Part shown: piece by piece, positions 7,691 through 15,603 of the stretch
Numbering within the stretch: the first letter of the stretch is position 1
Layout: each line of letters begins with the position of its first letter
Origin: Blautia sp.
GTDB lineage: Bacteria > Bacillota > Clostridia > Lachnospirales > Lachnospiraceae
NCBI GenBank assembly: GCA_023664455.1
Contig: JAMPFM010000016.1
Coordinates: forward strand, 1 to 56,716
DNA length: 56,716 nucleotides
Reading direction: 5' to 3'
Made by a program: the position numbers and the translations under genes
Notes under the pieces: model-generated
The model's input: only the letters and a program-made list of their open reading frames with translations
The model's database searches: none
What the model was told of the DNA's origin: nothing

Positions 7691-8788
7691 CTATCGCTGT
7701 ACTCTTGCTCCTGCGCCGCCCATCAGCGCCTCGACTTCTTTGAGGCTCGCCATCGTCGTATCGCCCGGTGTCGTCATCGCCAGTGCGCCGTGCGCTGCGC
7801 CATAATTCACTGCTTTTTCGGCGTCCTGCGTCGTCATCAGTCCATAAATCAGCCCGGAAGCAAAAGAATCGCCGCCGCCTACGCGGTCCATAATTTCTAA
7901 GTTTTTATAATCTTTTGCCTTGTAAATCTCGCCGTCCGCCCAGCAGATTGCGCTCCAGTCATTCACCGTCGCCGTCTTGACCTCCCGCAGGGTCGTCGCC
8001 ACAACCTTGAAATTCGGATAACATTTCGCAGCCTCGTTAATCATTTTCTTATAGCCTTCCAGATTCAGCTCTTTTAATCCGGCGTCGTTGCCTTCAATCT
8101 CGAATCCCAGACAAGCTGTAAAATCCTCCTCATTGCCAATCATAACGTCCACATAGCCGGCGATTTCCTTATTGACTTCCTGCGCCTTCTCTAATCCGCC
8201 AATCGCACTCCACATGGAAGGACGGTAATTTAAATCATAGGATACTACGGTGCCGTATTTCTTGGCAGTCTTAATCGCTTCCAGTACAGTCTCACAGGAT
8301 TCCTCGGAAAGTGCTGCATAAATGCCGCCGGTGTGCAGCCAGCGCACACCCAGAGTCCCGAAGAGATATTCCAAGTCAAAATCCTCCGGTCTTGCTTTCG
8401 ATATCGCCGTATTGGCGCGGTCAGAACAGCCGATTGCGCCACGAATCCCGAATCCGCGCTCTGTAAAATTAATCCCGTTTCTGCATACTCTACCAATGCC
8501 GTCCGTAGGCATCCATTTAATTAGGGACGTATCCACACCGCCCTGCAAAATGAAATCTTCCATCAGTTTACCGACTTCATTATCAGCAAACGCAGTCAGT
8601 ACGGCGGTTTTTAAGCCAAAGCATCTTCTCAGCCCGCGCACGACGTTATATTCGCCGCCACCTTCCCACGCCCTGAAACTTCTGGCAGTACGGATTCTTC
8701 CCTCCCCTGGGTCCAGTCGGAGCATGACTTCCCCCAGAGAAACTGCATCATATCTGCATTCTTCTGCAGGTCTCATCTTTAACTCCAT
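7691..8788 (-). CDS. kdgK: 2-keto-3-deoxygluconate kinase (PfkB family)
   Basis: This 365-residue PfkB-type sugar kinase carries the N-terminal substrate region (SLGEVMLRLDPGEGRIRTA, then GGGEYNVVRGLRR) and the C-terminal catalytic RVGGGDSFASGLIYG with its Asp base. Its place directly behind eda (1 bp after the aldolase stop) and amid uxu genes makes 2-keto-3-deoxygluconate the expected substrate, giving KDPG. The assignment comes from context plus family; PfkB sequence alone does not fix the sugar. GGAGGG lies eight bases before the start. Confidence 0.9.
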   Translation of the reverse strand: MELKMRPAEECRYDAVSLGEVMLRLDPGEGRIRTARSFRAWEGGGEYNVVRGLRRCFGLKTAVLTAFADNEVGKLMEDFILQGGVDTSLIKWMPTDGIGRVCRNGINFTERGFGIRGAIGCSDRANTAISKARPEDFDLEYLFGTLGVRWLHTGGIYAALSEESCETVLEAIKTAKKYGTVVSYDLNYRPSMWSAIGGLEKAQEVNKEIAGYVDVMIGNEEDFTACLGFEIEGNDAGLKELNLEGYKKMINEAAKCYPNFKVVATTLREVKTATVNDWSAICWADGEIYKAKDYKNLEIMDRVGGGDSFASGLIYGLMTTQDAEKAVNYGAAHGALAMTTPGDTTMASLKEVEALMGGAGARVQR

Positions 8789-8789
8789 C

Positions 8790-9446
8790 TCAGTTTCCCT
8801 CCTGCTGCTTTCTGATTGCTGTAACCAGTTGTACAGCTTCTTTTGTCATCGCCTGAATTTCATCAAATTTTCCTGCTTTTATAATATCACCTTTTACCAT
8901 CCAGCTTCCGCCGCATGCAATGATTTTATCGCAGCTTAAATAACTTTCCAGATTCTTCGCATTTACGCCGCCGGTAGGCATGAATTTCAATCCCACGAAA
9001 GGCGCTGCCAATGCCTTAATCGTTGAAACGCCACCAAACTGCTCCGCCGGAAAGAATTTGACTACCCCAAGCCCTCTTTTGACTGCCTGGCTTACCTCGG
9101 ACGGTGTGATACACCCTGGAAATATCGGAATCTCTTTTTCCAGACAATAATCTACGATTTCGGCGTCAAATCCGGGACTGACGATAAACTTCGCTCCTGC
9201 CCCGACTGCCTGTTCTACTTGTTCTATACTGAGTACCGTGCCCGCTCCCACCAGCATTTCTGGGAAATTCTGCGTCATGACGCGAATGGACTCTTCTGCC
9301 GCCGCTGTACGGAATGTAACCTCTGCGCAGGGCAGACCACCCTCGCAGAGCGCTTTTGCAAGGGGAAGGGCGTCTTTTACTTCCTCTAAAACCACTACCG
9401 GAACCACACCCAGCTCCTGTATTTGTTGTCTGATATCCTCACGCAT
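8790..9446 (-). CDS. eda: KDPG aldolase (2-keto-3-deoxy-6-phosphogluconate aldolase)
   Basis: This is a 218-residue class I aldolase that cleaves KDPG to pyruvate and glyceraldehyde-3-phosphate. Family motifs are PVVVLEEVKDALPLAKAL near the N-terminus, CAEVTFRTAAAEESI with the catalytic Glu, MLVGAGTVLSIEQ, AGAKFIVSPGF and VVKFFPAEQFGG with the Schiff-base Lys, then LKFMPTGGVN. ATG 9446 follows GGAGG by eight bases; an in-frame upstream ATG (9497) lies inside uxuB and is rejected. With KdgK it completes the Ashwell pathway. Confidence 0.95.
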   Translation of the reverse strand: MREDIRQQIQELGVVPVVVLEEVKDALPLAKALCEGGLPCAEVTFRTAAAEESIRVMTQNFPEMLVGAGTVLSIEQVEQAVGAGAKFIVSPGFDAEIVDYCLEKEIPIFPGCITPSEVSQAVKRGLGVVKFFPAEQFGGVSTIKALAAPFVGLKFMPTGGVNAKNLESYLSCDKIIACGGSWMVKGDIIKAGKFDEIQAMTKEAVQLVTAIRKQQEGN

Positions 9447-9462
9447 GGTATGCGCCTCCTTC

Positions 9463-10308
9463 CTATACGCCCGAATACGCCGCAAAGCCCGCGTCAATCG
9501 GAAGCACTACTCCCGTGATTGCGCTCGCCGCCTTGTCGTCGCAGAGGAAAAATACACCGCCGAGAAGCTCTTCACTCTCGACAAAACGTCCTGTTGGCGT
9601 ACCACTTAAAATCTTGTTAGATCGCGCCGTCGGCGTGCCATCCTCGTTAAACAAAAGCCTACGGTTCTGATTGGATACTAAAAATCCGGGTGCGATTGCA
9701 TTGCAGCGGATACCGCTTCCTGCAAAATGTGTCGCCAGCCATTGTGTGAAATTAGAAACGGCTGCTTTTGCGCCGGAATATGCCGGAATCTTAGTCAGCG
9801 GAATATAGGCGTTCATGGAAGAAACATTTAAGATACATCCCGATTTTTTCTCTACCATATCTTTTGCAAATACCTGCGTCGGCAGAAGCGTTCCCTGGAA
9901 ATTCAGCTTGAATACAAAGTCCACCCCATTTGCATCTAAGTCAAAAAATGTTTTCTGTCCTTCCACTGCTTCATGCTGATATTCGTTGTCCGTCGTAGCA
10001 CGCGGATTGTTGCCGCCTGCGCCGTTTACCAGAATATCGCAGGGTCCTAAATCGGCAAGTACCTGCTCATGAACCTGCGCCAGCGCTTCCGGTTCCAATA
10101 CGTTCGCCTTATATCCCTCGCAGATAAACCCTTCCGCCTTACAGGAATCAGCCAGCTCCTTAACGCTTTCTTCGTTTAAATCAAGCGCCGCAACCTTGGC
10201 GCCCGCCTGCGCGAAGGCTTTCGCCATCGTACCGCACAGTACGCCGCCTGCGCCTGTCACTACTACTACTTTACCGCTAAAGTCTATATTCAATGGGAGT
10301 TCCATCAT
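9463..10308 (-). CDS. uxuB: D-mannonate oxidoreductase (fructuronate reductase), SDR type
   Basis: This is a short-chain dehydrogenase of about 281 residues. It shows the Rossmann nucleotide motif VVVTGAGGVLCGTMA, the LVNGAGG strand, the catalytic Ser in LNVSSMNAY with Tyr-x-x-x-Lys in PAYSGAKAA, and a C-terminal GVVLPIDAGFAAYSGV. The SDR-type UxuB of Firmicutes (as YjmF in Bacillus) reduces D-fructuronate to D-mannonate with NAD(P)H. Position between uxuA and eda supports that role. The first ATG (10320) touches AAAGG and has no usable spacing, so 10308 or 10305 is preferred; the exact start is uncertain. Confidence 0.9.
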   Translation of the reverse strand: MMELPLNIDFSGKVVVVTGAGGVLCGTMAKAFAQAGAKVAALDLNEESVKELADSCKAEGFICEGYKANVLEPEALAQVHEQVLADLGPCDILVNGAGGNNPRATTDNEYQHEAVEGQKTFFDLDANGVDFVFKLNFQGTLLPTQVFAKDMVEKKSGCILNVSSMNAYIPLTKIPAYSGAKAAVSNFTQWLATHFAGSGIRCNAIAPGFLVSNQNRRLLFNEDGTPTARSNKILSGTPTGRFVESEELLGGVFFLCDDKAASAITGVVLPIDAGFAAYSGV

Positions 10309-10344
10309 AATTACATCCATCCTTTCTATTTTTTATTTCTTCCT

Positions 10345-11415
10345 TCATTTCTTTCCATCCAGCCGCTCTAACATATCCCAGCAGCCCCACAGATACATAA
10401 TGCCAAGCGCCCTGTCATATAAACCGTAACCCGGACGGCATTTCTCGCCCCAGATATGTCTGCCATGATCAGGACGAATATAGCCGTCATAACCGCAGTC
10501 ATGATAGGCGCGCATAATCTCCAGAATCCCTACATCACCGTCACAGTCACGATGCGAAGCCTCTGTAAAATCTCCGTTCGGGAAATGCTTGACATTACGG
10601 ATATGCGCAAAAGCAATCCTATCGCAATAAGTGCGGATAATATCAGGCACGTCATTGTCGGGGTTTGCCCCCAGGGAACCAGAGCATAAACATAGGCAGT
10701 TATACTCATCATCCACCATAGACAGAAAACGTCCGATTGCTTCCTTATCCACCAAAAGACGGGGAATCCCGAAAATATCCCACGGCGGATCATCCTGATG
10801 AATCGCCATCTTGATGCCTGTCTCATGGCAGGTCGGCATAATCGCCTCTAGGAAGTATTTCAGATTGTCCCAGAGCTTTTCCTTCGTCACCGGGCGGTAC
10901 GCTTCAAAGAGTTCATCCAGTTTCGCCATGCGCTCCGGTTCCCACCCCGGAAACGTCATGCCATGAAGGTTTTCGAGGATATAATTTGCCATCTCTTTAT
11001 AATCCTGCTGAATCTTTGCCTTCTCATAAAACAATGCCGTAGAGCCGTCTTCCATCGGATGAAAGAGGTCTGTCCTGGTCCAGTCAAAAATGGGCATGAA
11101 ATTATAGGTCACTACTTTTACATCAAACTTTGCCAGATTGCGCAATGTCTGTTTGTAATTCTCAATATACTTATCTCTTGAGGGCAGCCCGATTTTGATA
11201 TCGTCATGGACATTCACGCTTTCCACCACGTCCATATTGAAACCATGACCCTCAATTTGCTGACGCATCTTCTCAATCTCGTCCACTTCCCAGACCTCGC
11301 CCGCCGCTTTATCGTGCAGCGCCCAGACCAGACCTGTCACGCCGGGAATCTGCTTAATCTGTTCCTGCGTGATACTGTCGTTTCCCTCGCCATACCAGCG
11401 AAAAGTCATCTGCAT
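10345..11415 (-). CDS. uxuA: Mannonate dehydratase UxuA
   Basis: This 356-residue dehydratase has a TIM-barrel xylose isomerase-like fold. It converts D-mannonate to 2-keto-3-deoxy-D-gluconate using a divalent metal. Hallmarks are the N-terminal MQMTFRWYGEGNDSI, VVTYNFMPIFDWTRTDL, KMAIHQDDPPWDIFGIPR, LCLCSGSLGANPDND, HIRNVKHFPNGDFTEASHR and IRPDHGRHIWGEKCRPGY. Length and order match the family and the gene looks intact. AAGGAGG precedes the start by eight bases. It lies between the SDR gene and a GH3 gene in the operon. Confidence 0.97.
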   Translation of the reverse strand: MQMTFRWYGEGNDSITQEQIKQIPGVTGLVWALHDKAAGEVWEVDEIEKMRQQIEGHGFNMDVVESVNVHDDIKIGLPSRDKYIENYKQTLRNLAKFDVKVVTYNFMPIFDWTRTDLFHPMEDGSTALFYEKAKIQQDYKEMANYILENLHGMTFPGWEPERMAKLDELFEAYRPVTKEKLWDNLKYFLEAIMPTCHETGIKMAIHQDDPPWDIFGIPRLLVDKEAIGRFLSMVDDEYNCLCLCSGSLGANPDNDVPDIIRTYCDRIAFAHIRNVKHFPNGDFTEASHRDCDGDVGILEIMRAYHDCGYDGYIRPDHGRHIWGEKCRPGYGLYDRALGIMYLWGCWDMLERLDGKK

Positions 11416-11436
11416 AAAAACTACCTCCTTATTTCT

Positions 11437-13209
11437 TTAAATACGTGTATCAAAAATGCCGCAGAAGGAATCTACCGGGTCTTTTCCCGTAAATGCATCT
11501 TCACCTGCCATCAACTTATCAATCAACGCATCCATTGTGGAATCGTTGCTATCATAAGTATTAATATAGGTTCTCGCCTGCGGAATATCAGCAAGTACAA
11601 ATGGATGCTGCACACCGACTACCACTACCGGAAGTTCAAATACATACCAGGGAATCTCACCGCCGCCTTTCGTCATGCCGAACGCAGGACGCGCAACCGG
11701 CTGGAACCCGCCCGGAATATCCACTACGGTGATAATCATATCCTGATTCTCACGAAATTCCTTAATCGGCGTTTTCCCTGCAAAATACATATTAATATCG
11801 GGCTTTTTCCCTTCCTGCATCTGCTTCTGCATCTTCTCGATGGGACTCTCATAGATAAATGCGTCAAAACCTTTCTCAATCAACTTGTCCCGCAATACTT
11901 CCGCCGGAGATTTTTTCGCACCAAACAGCGCGCCAAGCCCCGGTGCAGATAGTCCCTTCACATAGACAATCATAATTCTCTTATAACGCTGTGGCGTAAC
12001 CGGAAGGACGTCTTTATCTTTATATTTCACTAAAGTGACAGCTCTGTCAGAAATTTCTTTCTGCATGGAAACATGCGCTTCACAACCGACAATCTCATGA
12101 ATCTGCTCACGCGGCGGCATAATTTCCGTTTTCGCTTTCTTATGCAGTCCCATATGCGCCTTTAGCGCCAGAATACGATGCAGCGCCTCATCCAAACGTT
12201 CCTCGCTGATACGTCCGTCGAGATATCCCTGTTTCATGCCGGCAAAATCCTCGTCCATCTCATTGAAGAACAAGAACATATCCACGCCCGCCGCTATGGC
12301 TGCCGGAAGCACATCACTACGTTTCATGCGGCAGGTCAGGCCTACCATATGAGACGCATCCGTCAGTACCATACCGTTAAAGCCCAGTTTCTCACGCAAC
12401 AGTCCCTGAATCAGCTCTGGTGAAAGCGTTGCCGGCATCATCTCATCATCCGTGATATCCGGGTTAAAATGACGCGCATATGCCGGCTGCATGATATGTC
12501 CCGCCATAATTGCCTCTAAGCCGTTATCAATCAGCGTCTGATAAACCAAACCGAACGTCTCATCCCACTCTTCACAGCTCATGGTATTTACACTGTTTGC
12601 CACATGCTGGTCACGGAAATCCAATCCGTCGCCAGGGAAATGTTTCGCCGCACAACAAAAGCCCGGATTGGCATGGGCACCGTCCATATATGTCTTCGCC
12701 ATTTCCGCTACCCGTTTTGGCTCATTTCCATAAGTGCGCAGACCAATCACCGGATTTTCCCAATTATAGAGAATATCACTGACCGGCGCAAAGGATAAGT
12801 TACAGCCAATCGCAGCCGCCTCCTTATTCGCCATATAGCCTAGCTGATACGCATAGTCTGCATTTCTTGTAGCGCCAATCTTCGTCTGGCTGCCAATCAT
12901 CGTACCGTCCGTACAGGCGCCGTTGCCGCCGTTCTCTGTATTACAGGCGATAATCAGGGGAATCTTACTATTTTCCTGTAAGATACGGTTCTGCTCGTAT
13001 ATTTCATCCGCCGTTCCGGGATTGTACCGGATACCGCCGATATGATAATCGTTTACGGTCATCTTTAGATACTCTTCCGTGCGCGAGGAGCCCATGTTAA
13101 AAAACAACTGTCCTATTTTCTCATCGATGTCCATCCCTGCAATGGTGTCTTCCACCCATTTGCAATCTTCATCCGACAGATTGAAAGGCTTTGCCTTCAT
13201 ATCTACCAT
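11437..13209 (-). CDS. GH3 glycosidase, NagZ-like (N-acetylhexosaminidase type)
   Basis: This 590-residue GH3 enzyme has the single-barrel NagZ-like layout plus an alpha/beta C-terminal domain. The signature AAKHFPGDGLDFRDQH carries Lys189-His190 and the Asp200-x-His202 dyad that acts as acid/base in NagZ-type enzymes. The nucleophile is Asp284 in MVLTDASHM. That His-Asp loop favours N-acetylhexosaminides over plain glucosides, but some members act as beta-glucosidases or phosphorylases. There is no signal peptide, so a cytosolic role on imported oligosaccharide is expected. Lying with uronate genes and a GH2, it suggests a substrate that alternates uronic acid with amino sugar. The start has AGGAGAG eight bases upstream. 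Confidence 0.85.
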   Translation of the reverse strand: MVDMKAKPFNLSDEDCKWVEDTIAGMDIDEKIGQLFFNMGSSRTEEYLKMTVNDYHIGGIRYNPGTADEIYEQNRILQENSKIPLIIACNTENGGNGACTDGTMIGSQTKIGATRNADYAYQLGYMANKEAAAIGCNLSFAPVSDILYNWENPVIGLRTYGNEPKRVAEMAKTYMDGAHANPGFCCAAKHFPGDGLDFRDQHVANSVNTMSCEEWDETFGLVYQTLIDNGLEAIMAGHIMQPAYARHFNPDITDDEMMPATLSPELIQGLLREKLGFNGMVLTDASHMVGLTCRMKRSDVLPAAIAAGVDMFLFFNEMDEDFAGMKQGYLDGRISEERLDEALHRILALKAHMGLHKKAKTEIMPPREQIHEIVGCEAHVSMQKEISDRAVTLVKYKDKDVLPVTPQRYKRIMIVYVKGLSAPGLGALFGAKKSPAEVLRDKLIEKGFDAFIYESPIEKMQKQMQEGKKPDINMYFAGKTPIKEFRENQDMIITVVDIPGGFQPVARPAFGMTKGGGEIPWYVFELPVVVVGVQHPFVLADIPQARTYINTYDSNDSTMDALIDKLMAGEDAFTGKDPVDSFCGIFDTRI

Positions 13210-13303
13210 ACTGTCATCTCTCCTTTCCCTTTTTACTGTTTTTTGTTTCCATCATCTTATTTTCCGCTTTTTCTTTCGCTTTCTTAGCTTGCGCCTTTTT
13301 CTT

Positions 13304-14152
13304 CTATTCTTTCCCAAGGTTTCTCAGAAATTGTTCCTTCTTTTCCTGCTGATAACCTTTATCATAAGTACCGTCTAGGAAATGATTAATTCCCTTTTCG
13401 ACAAATTCCTCCCAGCTCTGCGCCTCATGCCGTACCAGAATCGGATAATAATATACGCCGTTTCTCTCTGCAGCGTCCAAATCTCCCGGAGCGTCGCCGC
13501 ACATCAATACATGGTCGGGGGCATACCCCCGTTTCATCAGCTCGCCAATACAAAACGCCTTACTCCCGGAATCCTGCGCCAACACCACATCCGTATATTC
13601 TAACAGTCCGTAAAAATCCCACTCATCTAAGACTGCGCTTAAATTCGCACTGGACACAATCGCAATATCCGCATCGCGATACGCTCGTTTTAAAGCTTCC
13701 AATACTCCCGGAAAAGGACGTTTGTCCTCTTCCGGCAGTCTGTCTATGGATTGATTGACTGCATTGCTCCATGCCAGCGCTTTGCGTAGACAGATATTGT
13801 CATTTTGGGAAATCTCACGCTCCAGTGCGGCATTGGACAGCTCCGGCGTCTCGTTCACCCATTTTTCCAGCACATTAAGCTCTTCAATTTCACAGTATTT
13901 TTCCTCTATCTCTCTAAGCGCCTTCACAAGCCCTTTGAAACGGTTAATTCCCCGCGTCATCGTATACAGATTAATCTCGTTCCAACGCTCCAGTATTGCG
14001 TCGCGCCACTCTTCCAGCCCCCACTCCGCAACCATGCAGGGACCGAAGCAGCGGATATGTTTGATATCCATCGTATCCATCGCACAGCCGTCACTATCCA
14101 CACAGACCAGATAATCGCTCCGCTTCGTATACGCCCAAAACTTATCTGCCAT
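13304..14152 (-). CDS. HAD-superfamily hydrolase
   Basis: This 282-residue haloacid dehalogenase-like hydrolase has motif I CVDSDGCAMDTM (nucleophile Asp19, Asp21 acid), a helical cap (about residues 40-145), motif II IAIVSSAN, a motif III Lys in DSGSKAFCIGELM, and motif IV HVLMCGDAPGDLDAA. It is probably a sugar-phosphate or phosphorylated-intermediate phosphatase. Similar genes are often found in Firmicute sugar-acid operons, but no substrate is known. It is co-directional with the GPH transporter (31 bp away) and preceded by AAGGAGGG. Confidence 0.85.
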   Translation of the reverse strand: MADKFWAYTKRSDYLVCVDSDGCAMDTMDIKHIRCFGPCMVAEWGLEEWRDAILERWNEINLYTMTRGINRFKGLVKALREIEEKYCEIEELNVLEKWVNETPELSNAALEREISQNDNICLRKALAWSNAVNQSIDRLPEEDKRPFPGVLEALKRAYRDADIAIVSSANLSAVLDEWDFYGLLEYTDVVLAQDSGSKAFCIGELMKRGYAPDHVLMCGDAPGDLDAAERNGVYYYPILVRHEAQSWEEFVEKGINHFLDGTYDKGYQQEKKEQFLRNLGKE

Positions 14153-14182
14153 TCTTCAGCCCTCCTTTATAAGATGTCCGTA

Positions 14183-15571
14183 TTATTTTTTCCTACGCGC
14201 AAGCTCCGCCACATTCTCTTCCACCCGCTTCTTGTTCAACGGATAGAGGAATATTAAGAACACCGCGACAAGCGCAAAACCGATAATCGGTGCAACACAG
14301 GATAATGTGAAAATCCGCTCTGTAACTACTGGGTCAAATGCTGTCTCATTCGTATAACCGATCATGGTAAGCAGCGAACCTGTCAGTCCTGCGGAAAGCG
14401 CCTGACCAAGCTTTCTGGCAAAAGAGTATACGGAATAAATCGTACCGTCCTCACGCACGCCGTTCTTTACCTCTGCATCATCAATAACATCTGTTATCAT
14501 TGCCCAGATTACCGTATTGAAGAATCCGAGTCCGATATAGGCAACCGTAAAGAATCCAACATAGACAAATGCATTTGCCGGGTGTACAACCAGACAAATC
14601 AAGTATACAACCGCAGCAGCTCCACAGGATGCCACCGAAAGCTCTTTCTTACCGAATTTAGCAGCCAGCTTTCCTGCCAGCGGCGCACAGATGATAAGCA
14701 TTGCAGCGGTTCCTGCCAGCGAAGATGCTGACTGTGCGCCCGCGTTTCCATAATAATTTGGGAAAACATAGCCCGCCATTCCCTGCATGGTCAGCATCGC
14801 AAGCAGCAGGGCGATTGCCGCCGCAATGATGCCGAGTAAGGAACGGTTCGTCACCAGACTCTTTAATAATTTACCAATATCCAGTTTTTCATTGTTTGCC
14901 GGAACTTCTACACGCTCTGATACAAGGTTAAAGCAAAGCAGATAACAGATAATTGCCATAACGCCAAATACGCCCGCGATAAGTGTCATGCGGGAACCGG
15001 ATAAAACGGTATTGTCGTTAACGGTCTCATAAGCAAACATCGGCGTACCTACCCCGATTACCATACCTGCCAGTGTCGCACCAATCGTCCTCCAGGTAGA
15101 AAGGGACGCCCTGTCCTTCGGGTCAGGCGATACCGCTGACGCCATAGAACCGTAGGGAATATTGATGGAAGTATAAAAAATGGAACCCCACAAAATATAG
15201 GTAATAACCATCCAGAATACCTTAAACCCATATGCCATATTGGCAAATCCCGACTGATAGATTAAGAACGAGGAAATCGCCACCGGTCCGCACATGCGTC
15301 TAATCCAGGGCTTAAACTTACCATCTTTCGTCGGCTTGGAGCGGTCCACAATCTGCCCCATCGTCACATCGGTAAAGGCGTCAACAAAGCGCGCTGCCAT
15401 CATCAGCAAGCCCACGACTGCCCCGCTTATCCCCATAACGTCCGTATAGAACTTCATCATAAAACTAGAAGACAGAATAAAGGTAAAATCATTACCAAAA
15501 TCACCAAACATGTAGCCCAGTTTATCTTTCATGCCAAAGGGAGCTACTGTTTTCTTTGTATTATCTGACAT
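14183..15571 (-). CDS. GPH-family glycoside/hexuronide:cation symporter
   Basis: This is a 462-residue, about 12-helix membrane transporter of the glycoside-pentoside-hexuronide family within the MFS superfamily. Visible signatures are KLGYMFGDFGNDFTFIL at the N-terminus, RFVDAFTDVTMGQIVDRSKPTKDGKFKPW (the conserved loop between helices 2 and 3, read in two parts), and the central DAEVKNGVREDGTIYSVYSF. It should import glucuronides or uronate oligosaccharides with Na+ or H+. It follows the GH2 gene by 33 bp in the operon, with AAAGGAGG before its start. Confidence 0.93.
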   Translation of the reverse strand: MSDNTKKTVAPFGMKDKLGYMFGDFGNDFTFILSSSFMMKFYTDVMGISGAVVGLLMMAARFVDAFTDVTMGQIVDRSKPTKDGKFKPWIRRMCGPVAISSFLIYQSGFANMAYGFKVFWMVITYILWGSIFYTSINIPYGSMASAVSPDPKDRASLSTWRTIGATLAGMVIGVGTPMFAYETVNDNTVLSGSRMTLIAGVFGVMAIICYLLCFNLVSERVEVPANNEKLDIGKLLKSLVTNRSLLGIIAAAIALLLAMLTMQGMAGYVFPNYYGNAGAQSASSLAGTAAMLIICAPLAGKLAAKFGKKELSVASCGAAAVVYLICLVVHPANAFVYVGFFTVAYIGLGFFNTVIWAMITDVIDDAEVKNGVREDGTIYSVYSFARKLGQALSAGLTGSLLTMIGYTNETAFDPVVTERIFTLSCVAPIIGFALVAVFLIFLYPLNKKRVEENVAELARRKK

Positions 15572-15603
15572 AAAAATCCTCCTTTCGGATTACCCCTCAC
15601 CTA